A stretch of DNA of 43,377 bases from Candidatus Parcubacteria bacterium (GCA_018664825.1 JABJNO010000020.1:1-43377), one strand, 5' to 3'. Numbered from the stretch's first letter, positions 18,391-27,273 are shown. Numbers and translations: made by a program. Notes: generated from the letters alone by a model not told the origin.

Positions 18391-19419
18391 TTAGAGCTCT
18401 TTATTTTCAAAAGTATATGTCCAATATTTTATAAAACCGATTATTAAAGCTAGGTAAAAAGGAAATACAAATATGACTTCAACTGGAACAGAGCTAAAAG
18501 GTACCAGGTAACCAGAAAAATTTTCTGTTGTACTAGGGCTGTATATTCTGATGTTTTTTGCTACAAATATGGCCTCAATAGGAAGAGCAATCGCAGTAGC
18601 TAATAGAATATAAGAAATAAATTTTTTGAATAAATCAAAGTGTATAAATACTTTATCTACAAATAATATAGCCAGCCAGATGATTATAATCCAGCTAATG
18701 GTCAATATGATATTGATATCTCTAAATATGTATGACCAGGCAGGAAGGCCAGCGTTGCTAATCATTGCATCGATCATAACCTCAAACAATAAAACTCCAA
18801 CAACTGATACAGCTAGATATCTTCCCCATTTTATCTTTTTTATGGGTAAGAGTATTTTGTTATCAATCACTAGACTCCAATATTTATAAAAACCAATCAC
18901 TAGAGCCATGAATACTGGTATATAGTACAGTGATCCCCAAGGGATACCCAGGAGAGGAATATACAGGTTGCCTATTAGCTGATGAGTTTCAGGTGAATAA
19001 CTTCTAATACCAAGTTGCATGACTACGGTTTCACCAATTAGTCCGATTATCAATGTAGCCAACAAATATAAGAAAAATCTTTTGTAGGCACGGACTTTTG
19101 GCAATAAGTGATCTATGACTACCGTAGTTGTCAAAATGATCGTTGCCCAACCAATAGTCAACAGCCAGCTTACATCACGATAGACATAGGCCCATTCTCC
19201 CATTTTGAAATTGTACCAGAGTGGATGAGTAATAAACTCAAAGATAAAAATTCCTATGGCGATGATAAAGAATTTTAATAATATTTTCTTTGTGTAGCGG
19301 GATAAGTAAAAAATAAAAAAAATAGCTAGTACTAAAACAGCTATTTCAAAAAAAATTATGGGTGTGGTCGCAGCTTTATCAAACTGACAAAGTGACGATG
19401 AGCATGGTTGAAATATCAT
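18391..19419 (-). CDS. polytopic membrane protein with internal duplication
   Basis: Two halves align: YSPETHQLIGNLYIPLLGIPWGSLYYIPVFMALVIGFYKYW / YSPSTTENFSGYLVPFSSVPVEVIFVFPFYLALIIGFIKYW. Confidence 0.75.
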   Translation of the reverse strand: MIFQPCSSSLCQFDKAATTPIIFFEIAVLVLAIFFIFYLSRYTKKILLKFFIIAIGIFIFEFITHPLWYNFKMGEWAYVYRDVSWLLTIGWATIILTTTVVIDHLLPKVRAYKRFFLYLLATLIIGLIGETVVMQLGIRSYSPETHQLIGNLYIPLLGIPWGSLYYIPVFMALVIGFYKYWSLVIDNKILLPIKKIKWGRYLAVSVVGVLLFEVMIDAMISNAGLPAWSYIFRDINIILTISWIIIIWLAILFVDKVFIHFDLFKKFISYILLATAIALPIEAIFVAKNIRIYSPSTTENFSGYLVPFSSVPVEVIFVFPFYLALIIGFIKYWTYTFENKEL

Positions 19420-19483
19420 AGCAAATTGTTAAGTTATTTTTATTATATCACTAAAATATGGATTGTTCAATAAGTAATATTTT

Positions 19484-20587
19484 CTACTCTCTAAGCATGC
19501 AAGAACACCAGTCAGAATAGCCCTCTTCTTTTTCGGAGGACATTTTCTCCCATATTTTATTCAATGGTGCCTCTCTTACGTTTCCGTATGACTTACTATT
19601 GAAATCACAGCTACAAACATCACCATGTGGAGCAACATACAAATAGTTTTTACCTCCTGCACAGCCAGTACTTTTGTAGCTAGTAGTATAAGAATAGACC
19701 AAAATACCTGGATATTTATCGTTTTTGTTGTATTTTTTGCTAGATTCTATAAGGTCATCAATCCAGTCATTGTTTTTTAACTCATCTTTGCATTCTTTTA
19801 GTTTTCCGCAAGGTATTTGGTCAAAAACTATAATTTCATGAATATTTAATTTTTTTCCCAATTCAACAATTTTATCAAAATCACCCCTTAGATAAGCTTC
19901 TTTTGATAAACAACAAGAAATCCCTACTGTCATGCCAGTTTCGAGAGCTGTTTTTATGCCATCTATTGCTTTTTCATATATACCAGGTGTATTTCGTAAT
20001 TTGTCGTGAGTATCTTTGTCTGCTGAATCAATACTTACATAAACTCCATCCAAGCCAGCTTTTCTCAAGCCGGCTGCTTTTTCTTTGAGTGCCCAGCCAT
20101 TTGTAAAAATAACAGTAGTAGACAAATCTTTATCTACACATTTTATTATTTCATTGATATCTTTTCTCAATAAGGGTTCGCCGCCAACAAAATTTAATAC
20201 AGAAACTCCTAGTTGTTGCCCGCTATGTATGACTTTTCGTAGTTCTTCCAAATCTAACTTCTTTTTATCTTCATGGTGCATTCCATTGAAGTAGCTACAA
20301 TGGTAGCAATCGGCATTGCAGATATCACTTACAGCTAGACTCATCAATATTGGTAAATTTCTATTGCTAACCAAGCGAAAAGATAGCTTGGAAAATAACT
20401 TTATAGAAGGTTTACTAAAAAGTGAGGGGATAGACATTGAATACACAGGAAAACCATCTCTATAATGTATAATTTTTTTATGATTGAGATACATTTCGTA
20501 TATATTTTCCATTACTTCAATAGAAAAGCCGAAAGATTTTTTTGCAACAAGATATTTAAACCTTAGTTTATTGGTAATTTTTAGCAT
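19484..20587 (-). CDS. radical SAM/SPASM protein
   Basis: SDICNADCYHCSYF CxxxCxxC, NFVGGEPLLR, C-terminal GCAGGKNYLYVAPHGDVCSCDFN. Confidence 0.88.
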   Translation of the reverse strand: MLKITNKLRFKYLVAKKSFGFSIEVMENIYEMYLNHKKIIHYRDGFPVYSMSIPSLFSKPSIKLFSKLSFRLVSNRNLPILMSLAVSDICNADCYHCSYFNGMHHEDKKKLDLEELRKVIHSGQQLGVSVLNFVGGEPLLRKDINEIIKCVDKDLSTTVIFTNGWALKEKAAGLRKAGLDGVYVSIDSADKDTHDKLRNTPGIYEKAIDGIKTALETGMTVGISCCLSKEAYLRGDFDKIVELGKKLNIHEIIVFDQIPCGKLKECKDELKNNDWIDDLIESSKKYNKNDKYPGILVYSYTTSYKSTGCAGGKNYLYVAPHGDVCSCDFNSKSYGNVREAPLNKIWEKMSSEKEEGYSDWCSCMLRE

Positions 20588-20593
20588 GAATTA

Positions 20594-20628
20594 AGTATAA
20601 TGAAAGTTTTATATAATGTAAATAAAAA
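20594..20628 (-). promoter_or_regulatory. Promoter for minus-strand radical SAM gene
   Basis: Minus strand TTTACA-N17-TATACT, 6 nt before ATG (leaderless geometry). Confidence 0.6.
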
Positions 20629-20646
20629 ACACCCACTAGGGCGTTT

Positions 20647-21786
20647 TTAGCCAATAATCTTCTTTACAATTGTAATTTTTCTAAACAAATAAACAATAAA
20701 CCAAGAAGTAAAGAAAGAGAGTGGGAATACAATAAGTGCTTTGTAAACTCCAGAAATATTTGTATTTAAAAATAAGAACTGGAAAACTACCACAACAGAA
20801 TAATGTACAATATAAATGCCATAAGCATTTTTACTCATATTATCAAAAAAGTGATTTGTTTTTTTGATATATTTTATGGATATGATTAATAAAGAAAAAG
20901 ATAATAAGATAGAAGAGGAAACAAAAAGTATTGGGCTAATAAAAAGATCATTAAAAACACCGGAGTTCAAATAACTTGTTGTGAGCAAAAAGTAAGAGAG
21001 AGTAGCGCTGGTTATTAAAATCCACCATTTTTTAATAAAATTGGAACCTTGTGAAAACAGGCTTTTTTCCATACCACGGACACCTATTATGGTTCCAATT
21101 GAGAAGAATAAAAAGTAAAGTATAATTCTATTTAGCTGTACTGAAAATGGTCCAAATATTGTAATAAACCAACCATCAAAGATTGTTGATATTGGAATAT
21201 AACTTATGGTTCCTAGGATAAAAAATGTTAAAAGAAAATATTTAGCATTTGAGAAAAATTTTGAGTTTGAGCTTTTTATTTTATTTATTGTATTTGGAAA
21301 AATTTTGTATATTATAACTATAAAAATATTAAATAAAAACAAAACCCATAAAAACCACAAGGGGCCATTGGTAAAAAGGTTTAGTGCTTTTACCCAATGA
21401 ATAAAAAAATATTCTAGGCTAGCTGCTTTACCAAGATAGGATGATAATAAAATATAGTGAGCAGGTATATTGATAAGTAGCCAACCAACCAAGAAGGGTA
21501 TTCCGAGTCTATATACTCTATTTTTTAAAAATTTAGTTACCCCTTTTTTGTTTATACTTTTTATAACAAATAATCCAGATATAAAAAAGAAAAGGAACAT
21601 AAAAGATGTATCAAGAATATCGATAATGGTATCAAAAACAAAAAAATTATTTTTATCTACTACGAGTGATCCAAATCCATGTGTTGTATAGGCGAGGAGT
21701 ATATGATATAAAACCACCAGCGTAGTCAAAAAACTACGTAGGTAGTCGATAGCAATATAGCGATTTGTTAAACTGTTGTTTGGCAT
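20647..21786 (-). CDS. acyltransferase family 3 membrane protein
   Basis: NRYIAIDYLRSFLTTLVVLYHILLAYT plus about 10 TM helices. Confidence 0.82.
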   Translation of the reverse strand: MPNNSLTNRYIAIDYLRSFLTTLVVLYHILLAYTTHGFGSLVVDKNNFFVFDTIIDILDTSFMFLFFFISGLFVIKSINKKGVTKFLKNRVYRLGIPFLVGWLLINIPAHYILLSSYLGKAASLEYFFIHWVKALNLFTNGPLWFLWVLFLFNIFIVIIYKIFPNTINKIKSSNSKFFSNAKYFLLTFFILGTISYIPISTIFDGWFITIFGPFSVQLNRIILYFLFFSIGTIIGVRGMEKSLFSQGSNFIKKWWILITSATLSYFLLTTSYLNSGVFNDLFISPILFVSSSILLSFSLLIISIKYIKKTNHFFDNMSKNAYGIYIVHYSVVVVFQFLFLNTNISGVYKALIVFPLSFFTSWFIVYLFRKITIVKKIIG

Positions 21787-21789
21787 TCT

Positions 21790-22320
21790 TTATTTATTTT
21801 CTTTTTCCAATTCTTCCAGAAACAATAAATGTTTCTCTTTTTCTTTGCTTAGACTTTTTTCAACTTGCTTAAATTTTTCAAGCATTTTATTTTTGATGTC
21901 TTCATTCAAAAATTCATCAGCCATGGGGTAGAGGACGTTATCTTCCTTGAATATATGCTCTTGAAGAAGTCTTGCATACCCTCTTGCATTTTCAATTATT
22001 TTATCTTTATCATTTTCTTTTATTCCTTTTTCCAATTCTTTAATAAAATCTCTCCCCAAATCATGTTCATGTAACATTTGTTGAGTGGGGTTACAATGCA
22101 TCTGTACTTCATCTTTACATAGTTCTATAAATAAAATATCTTCTTCTTTGGCATGATGAAATTTATCCGCATAGTCTTTGACAAAGATAATTATTTTTTC
22201 AAAGAAATTTTTATTAATCTTGTTTCCAGATTCTATAGAATCACATTCTTTGAGTAATGCAGTTATTACTTTTAATATATTTTGATGTTCGTCAGAGAGT
22301 ATTTTTAAGGCTGTTTCCAT
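21790..22320 (-). CDS. hemerythrin HHE-domain protein
   Basis: LSDEHQNIL...FHHAKEEDILF...HEHDLGRDF...LLQEHIFKEDNVLYPMAD. Confidence 0.88.
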   Translation of the reverse strand: METALKILSDEHQNILKVITALLKECDSIESGNKINKNFFEKIIIFVKDYADKFHHAKEEDILFIELCKDEVQMHCNPTQQMLHEHDLGRDFIKELEKGIKENDKDKIIENARGYARLLQEHIFKEDNVLYPMADEFLNEDIKNKMLEKFKQVEKSLSKEKEKHLLFLEELEKENK

Positions 22321-22352
22321 ATATTTTTGATTTATTTAAATTATTTACTATT

Positions 22353-22431
22353 ATCATAGCTAATATTAGTTTAATTGTAAATTAATATAATTAAAATAAA
22401 ATTAGCCAATCGTAGTGTTTTTTTGTATAAT
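22353..22431. promoter_or_regulatory. Divergent promoter cassette, copy E
   Basis: Minus TTTACA-N17-TATGAT (22381..22353); plus TTAGCC(22402)-N18-TATAAT(22426-22431). Confidence 0.6.
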
Positions 22432-22438
22432 TAGATTT

Positions 22439-23497
22439 ATGTATAAATTAAAAATAATGTATTTATTTATTATTATAAATATACTAATATTTACTCCTTT
22501 TTTGGTTTTGGCCGAAGAAGTAAGAGACATAACTTTTCCAGTAGGGCCTGATTGGGATTATCATTTTTCAGATACTTATGGAGCGGCTCGTTCGGGGAGT
22601 AGGAGTCATATCGGAACAGATATTATGACAGATCAGATGGCCCCACTTGTAGCAGCTGTAGATGGCCGAGTATCTTATCTAGTTGATAAAGACGATGGTT
22701 GGGGTCTGGCTATTTATATTGAAGATTCAGATGGTTATTCTTATCGTTATCTTCATGTAAATAACGATACCCCGGGTACAGATGATGGTAAAGAAATCAG
22801 ATTCTATGCTTTCCCCAAAAATATTGTTCGTGGCTCACAAGTAAAGGCAGGAGACCTGATAGCTTTTGCTGGAGACAGTGGTAACGCCGAGTGGGTAGCC
22901 CATCATCTTCATTTTGAATTGTGGACTCCAAGTAAGCAGGCTATCAATGCTTATCCAAGCTTGATGGCTGCTATTGGTAAGCCAGTAGAGCCAGCTACAG
23001 AAACTCCAACATCAGCCTATCAATTTGATAGAGATTTAAAATTGGAAGACGAGGGTGAGGATATAAGGGAACTGCAAAAATATTTGAATCAAAAAGGTTT
23101 TGTAGTTGCTGGTTCGGGAGCCGGCTCACCAGGCAATGAGACTACTTATTTTGGTTATGCCACTAGGTATGCTTTGATAAAATTTCAAAAAGCTAAAAAT
23201 ATTAGCCCAAGTAGTGGATACTTTGGCCCAATCACCAGAGCAGCGATAAATGGAGATAATATAGAAGTCGTTTCTGAGATTGATGACACAATCACCGATG
23301 GTGTTGTCACAGCAGGCTGGCTAGTCAAAGACAAGGTTTTGCCAAGAGTATATCATGTAGATGCAAACTTAGAATTACGTTGGATAAAAAACGAAGAGGC
23401 AGCCGTCAGAAATTTTGGTGAAGATTGGTATGTAGATATAAAAGAGTTTGATGACTTAGAGGCTTTGGGGATGAGGTTTGGAGATTATATATTTTAA
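22439..23497 (+). CDS. secreted M23 metallopeptidase with peptidoglycan-binding domain
   Basis: Signal-like N-terminus; HIGTD...HLHFELW zinc motifs; LQKYLNQKGF...YFGYATRYALIKFQK PG_binding. Confidence 0.9.
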   Translation: MYKLKIMYLFIIINILIFTPFLVLAEEVRDITFPVGPDWDYHFSDTYGAARSGSRSHIGTDIMTDQMAPLVAAVDGRVSYLVDKDDGWGLAIYIEDSDGYSYRYLHVNNDTPGTDDGKEIRFYAFPKNIVRGSQVKAGDLIAFAGDSGNAEWVAHHLHFELWTPSKQAINAYPSLMAAIGKPVEPATETPTSAYQFDRDLKLEDEGEDIRELQKYLNQKGFVVAGSGAGSPGNETTYFGYATRYALIKFQKAKNISPSSGYFGPITRAAINGDNIEVVSEIDDTITDGVVTAGWLVKDKVLPRVYHVDANLELRWIKNEEAAVRNFGEDWYVDIKEFDDLEALGMRFGDYIF

Positions 23498-23542
23498 AAT
23501 AAATATTAACATAATCATTTTTATAAATTCTTACTTAAAATT

Positions 23543-25660
23543 ATGAAAAAGCTAGCTTTATTAATATTAATAATTTTCGTTTTTGGTGGCTTACAAACCT
23601 CCAGTGTAAAAGCGGTGGGTAGTTATGCGGCGGGTTCTTTGCTGGTTTTGGAGGGAACCGATAATGCAGCTGTTTATTATGTTGGTTCTGATGGTATGAA
23701 ATATGTTTTTCCAGACAGCAAAACATACAATACTTGGTACGATAATTTTGATTACATAGTTCAGGTGTCTATATCCGAGCTAGATAAGTATCCAGATGGA
23801 GGCATTGTTACTTATAGGCCTGGTACCAAGCTGATTACTCATACAAACACGGCCAAGATATACGCTGTTGGTCCAGGGGGGATGCTACATTGGATTCCTA
23901 CAGCCGAAATAGCGGAAGCACTTTATGGACAAGCTTGGCACACTAGGGTTATAGATGTTATTCCTGGATATTTTTCCTCGGGTTATATTTTTGGTTTTGA
24001 TTTATCAGGCAAATATCCAGAGGGAACATTATTAAAAAAAGGAAGTGCCATTTATTATGTACAAGATGAAAGTATTAGGCATTTTAATACTCAAGATGCT
24101 TTTGAGTATAATAATTTTAATTATAGTAATGTAATTGAAGTTGATGATTTATTAGGGTATTCAAATGGAGAGGCTATAACAGGAGAAGAAAGAAGTTTAT
24201 CTGGGTATATGGTTGCCATGCTTTATGTAAATGATCCTCCACCTAATGATGAAGAAGATCCTACTCCTGATCCAGACCCAGTAGATAATGATACAGACAA
24301 CGATGGCTATGATTCTACTGCCAGTGGAGGTACAGATTGTAATGACAATAATTCAGCTATACACCCAGGCGCTACAGATATTTGTGGTAACGGCATAGAC
24401 GAAGATTGTTCAGGGGCTGACCTGGCTTGTCCAGTAGACAATGACACAGACAACGATGGTTATGACTCTGCTGCTAGTGGAGGTAATGATTGTAATGACT
24501 CCAATGCTTCTATCAATCCAGGAATCACAGACATTTGTGGTAATGGTATAGACGAAGATTGTAGTGGGGCTGATTTATCATGTCCGCCACCTGCTACACC
24601 CGGAGAGCCGAGCATCTCTTTATTATCTTCTGATAATTTGATGGAGGGACAAACCATTACTATAAGTGGTAGTGATTTTGGTTCTAAATCTATTGTAGAG
24701 CCTTGGATTTGGGATGACTTGACTCACTCTTCTTATCAAAATTTGAATGACGGAGATTGGATACCAACAGTACAGGGCGGTTCTTCATCTGGGCATTATA
24801 GTGAAACAGGGCAGGTCACAGATCCAGATGCATTGTATGGACATGCTAGTGGTTGGCTTGCATATAGAGATAGTCATCCTCAACAGAGAGTCCCTGGGCG
24901 CGCCTTGTATTCTTGTGAAGGACGCTACGCTACCATATTTGATATTGGCAGGCCTCACGGTGACACAGAGCGCATGTATCTTGATTATTGGTTTTATAGT
25001 ACTTCAGCAAGGACCGGTGGTGGCGGAGACCAATTTAATAAAATTTTTAGAATTAGTCCTAGTACCTCAAGTTATAATCGCTATGGACATACATCAGTAT
25101 ATCCAGGGAGACTTTCTTATAGTGCGGGAGCCTCATCTCCTGACAACCCTGGTGAAGACACCCGTAGAGTATATGAAGATATTTATCCAGTTGAAGGTGA
25201 GTGGTCGCATATTTCAGTTTGGACAGATGGCAGTGGAGGTTTGAATGGTATCTGGGGAGATAGTAATGGCATAGTCAAAATTTGGACTGATAATATTCAG
25301 AAAATTAATATAACTGACGAAGGATACGGCATTGTAGATTTTCCGGATGATGTTATGGGTTTTTCTTTTCTTCATGCCCTTGGCATTGAAGGTGGCAATA
25401 GTCCAGAGGGACATGCAGGTTTTGATAATTTGTGGGGGGATATTTATATAGACAATACCTTGGCTAGAGTTGTGATTGGTGATGCAGCCACCTGGGATCA
25501 GGTGTCTCATTTTGAGCTTCAGATTCCTCGCACAACTTGGAGTGATAGCTCAATAGATATTACGGCCAATCTTGGAAGTTTTACGGCTGGTGAAAGTTTA
25601 TATTTATTTGTAATTGATGAAAATGGTAATGCTAGCGCTGGTTATCCAGTCACCTCGTAG
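23543..25660 (+). CDS. secreted multidomain surface protein with metal-binding repeats and IPT/TIG-like segment
   Basis: Signal peptide; two DNDTDNDGYDS...DCNDNN...ICGNGIDEDCSG units; repeated YYVGSDGMKYVFPD-type domains. Confidence 0.85.
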   Translation: MKKLALLILIIFVFGGLQTSSVKAVGSYAAGSLLVLEGTDNAAVYYVGSDGMKYVFPDSKTYNTWYDNFDYIVQVSISELDKYPDGGIVTYRPGTKLITHTNTAKIYAVGPGGMLHWIPTAEIAEALYGQAWHTRVIDVIPGYFSSGYIFGFDLSGKYPEGTLLKKGSAIYYVQDESIRHFNTQDAFEYNNFNYSNVIEVDDLLGYSNGEAITGEERSLSGYMVAMLYVNDPPPNDEEDPTPDPDPVDNDTDNDGYDSTASGGTDCNDNNSAIHPGATDICGNGIDEDCSGADLACPVDNDTDNDGYDSAASGGNDCNDSNASINPGITDICGNGIDEDCSGADLSCPPPATPGEPSISLLSSDNLMEGQTITISGSDFGSKSIVEPWIWDDLTHSSYQNLNDGDWIPTVQGGSSSGHYSETGQVTDPDALYGHASGWLAYRDSHPQQRVPGRALYSCEGRYATIFDIGRPHGDTERMYLDYWFYSTSARTGGGGDQFNKIFRISPSTSSYNRYGHTSVYPGRLSYSAGASSPDNPGEDTRRVYEDIYPVEGEWSHISVWTDGSGGLNGIWGDSNGIVKIWTDNIQKINITDEGYGIVDFPDDVMGFSFLHALGIEGGNSPEGHAGFDNLWGDIYIDNTLARVVIGDAATWDQVSHFELQIPRTTWSDSSIDITANLGSFTAGESLYLFVIDENGNASAGYPVTS
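24278..24583 (+). repeat. Two tandem 153-bp (51-aa) repeats in CDS
   Basis: Copies 24278-24430 and 24431-24583 are near-identical in translation. Confidence 0.85.
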
Positions 25661-25689
25661 TTTTGGTTTAAAATAAAATTTGTCTTCGT

Positions 25690-25718
25690 CCCCATCAGTT
25701 GATAGGGGTCTTTTTTTA
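25690..25718 (+). terminator. Intrinsic terminator
   Basis: CCCCatcagttgataGGGG followed by tcttttttt. Confidence 0.65.
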
Positions 25719-25735
25719 TTTTTATTGATAAACGT

Positions 25736-25778
25736 AATGTCAAGTAGACTTGACATTATATTTTTATGATTATATACT
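25736..25778 (+). promoter_or_regulatory. Promoter with palindromic operator over the -35
   Basis: AATGTCAAGT-AG-ACTTGACATT perfect 10-bp arms; TTGACA(25750-25755)-N17-TATACT(25773-25778). Confidence 0.7.
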
Positions 25779-25834
25779 TTATATAAGATAAATTATTAAT
25801 CTATTTATATAAAATAGTTAGGAGGTTCAAATAT

Positions 25835-26038
25835 ATGCAAAACATTGATTTGGAAATTAGCTATAATGTTGGTGATATAGTACCAACAGACGGTGAGTAT
25901 GCCTGCGTGCCTTGTGGGTATAAAAAGACATATAGGGCTGGCGAGACTTTTTTGGAGTGTATATCTTGTCTGGATAAATTCAAAGATGTAGATACAGAGG
26001 CTATTACAGATGAGGGTACTTGGGAAAAGGTAAATTAA
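25835..26038 (+). CDS. zinc-ribbon-like small protein
   Basis: CVPCGYKKTYRAGETFLECISC; SD taggagg upstream. Confidence 0.8.
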   Translation: MQNIDLEISYNVGDIVPTDGEYACVPCGYKKTYRAGETFLECISCLDKFKDVDTEAITDEGTWEKVN

Positions 26039-26052
26039 GCATAAAATCAAAA

Positions 26053-26082
26053 TATCGTCTTTTAGGCGATTTTTTGATATAC
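26053..26082 (+). promoter_or_regulatory. Hairpin/T-tract/-10 module
   Basis: ATCGTCttttaGGCGATtttttgaTATACT. Confidence 0.45.
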
Positions 26083-26114
26083 TAAAATTAAAGTAATAAA
26101 TTAAAGATAATAGT

Positions 26115-26438
26115 ATGAATTTTAACATTCCAAGCCAAGATAAAGGTGGAGAAAAGACAGAAGCTTTGGGAGTGATAGATTTACAGGTGCAGTTTTTGTC
26201 AGCCGATAGACAAAAATCTGGTAGAGTAATGTGGGATACTATAAATCAGATTATTTTAGAAAAAAAGAAATTAGGACTAAGTGCAGACCAGGCAATAGAG
26301 TTTGATGGCTTGGTAGAAGAATTGACAGGAATAGTAAGTGACGCAGCAATGAAAGATGAGGCTCCTGCCGAAAAAGTTGATTATGCAAAACTAAAAGAAG
26401 TAGCAGAGAGGTTGAATGCTTTTGTAAAAGAATTATAA
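26115..26438 (+). CDS. hypothetical protein
   Basis: 107-aa frame with flanking terminators. Confidence 0.65.
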   Translation: MNFNIPSQDKGGEKTEALGVIDLQVQFLSADRQKSGRVMWDTINQIILEKKKLGLSADQAIEFDGLVEELTGIVSDAAMKDEAPAEKVDYAKLKEVAERLNAFVKEL

Positions 26439-26458
26439 TTATTGGAGAATTCCAAAAA

Positions 26459-26478
26459 ACAGCTTAGGCTGTTTTTTA
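26459..26478 (+). terminator. Intrinsic terminator
   Basis: ACAGCttagGCTGTtttttatt. Confidence 0.75.
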
Positions 26479-26489
26479 TTTAAATAAAA

Positions 26490-26514
26490 AAGGAGGGATA
26501 CAGGGATCCCTCCT
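26490..26514 (-). terminator. Intrinsic terminator (minus strand)
   Basis: AGGAGGGATacaggGATCCCTCCT; minus-strand U-run follows. Confidence 0.7.
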
Positions 26515-26547
26515 ACGCTATATTGAGTTCAGGTTGCCTATTGGCAA

Positions 26548-27063
26548 TTATGAATTACTCTCTATGAAACTGCTTGTGATTTGAGAAAGTTGTTCAGAAT
26601 TCGCAAATCCGAGTTCTTCCCAAGTGACCAAACCATTGGTTACGCCTTGTCGAATGTCTTTGACAACCTTCATTACCACACCCCTATCGGCCAAGATGTC
26701 TGTCCGTAGGGCTTGGGCCAAATCTTTTAGCTCAGCAATTTGGTTTTTCGTATGGAGTTGATCCAAGCCTTGGCTTGTAATAGCCAATTCTTCCCAAGTG
26801 ACCAAACCATCAGCTACATCTTTTTTGATTGCAGCAACAAGAACTTTTTCTTTCTCCGTGTAATAATGTTGGTCCTTGATCTTTTGGAGTGTATTCAAAC
26901 ATTCTGCGACGTCTGTTCTATGAAGAGCATTGACGATAGTCTGTTCAAAAGTGAGGGTGACAACATTGTTGTCCGTGGAATCAGACTGGCTACAGCCAGA
27001 AGACAGTAGGCAGCCGAGCACCAAAATAATGACGGAAACGAGAGTGATTCGGTTGAAATTCAT
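26548..27063 (-). CDS. lipoprotein with two internal repeats
   Basis: Lipobox-like LSSGC; repeats DVADGLVTWEELAITSQGLDQL / GVTNGLVTWEELGFANSEQL; SD aaggag. Confidence 0.8.
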   Translation of the reverse strand: MNFNRITLVSVIILVLGCLLSSGCSQSDSTDNNVVTLTFEQTIVNALHRTDVAECLNTLQKIKDQHYYTEKEKVLVAAIKKDVADGLVTWEELAITSQGLDQLHTKNQIAELKDLAQALRTDILADRGVVMKVVKDIRQGVTNGLVTWEELGFANSEQLSQITSSFIESNS

Positions 27064-27273
27064 GGTTTTCTCCTTGATTCAGCGGTTTTTAGACTGCGAT
27101 CGACTTGATTCTGATTTTTTATTTCATATTTTATAGGTGTAAAAGGACATTTGATAATATAGAAATATAACATAAAATAGCGTTTTTGTCAATGATGAGC
27201 TGTAGATCAAAAAAAGGGTTTAAAGTAGGTTTATTGGTTGACTATTTGGCTTATTTAGGGCAGAATATAAAAT

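Noticed and set aside
24747-25244. 165-aa + strand ORF
   Set aside because: Alternative frame within the well-supported 23543-25660 surface protein; no start context.
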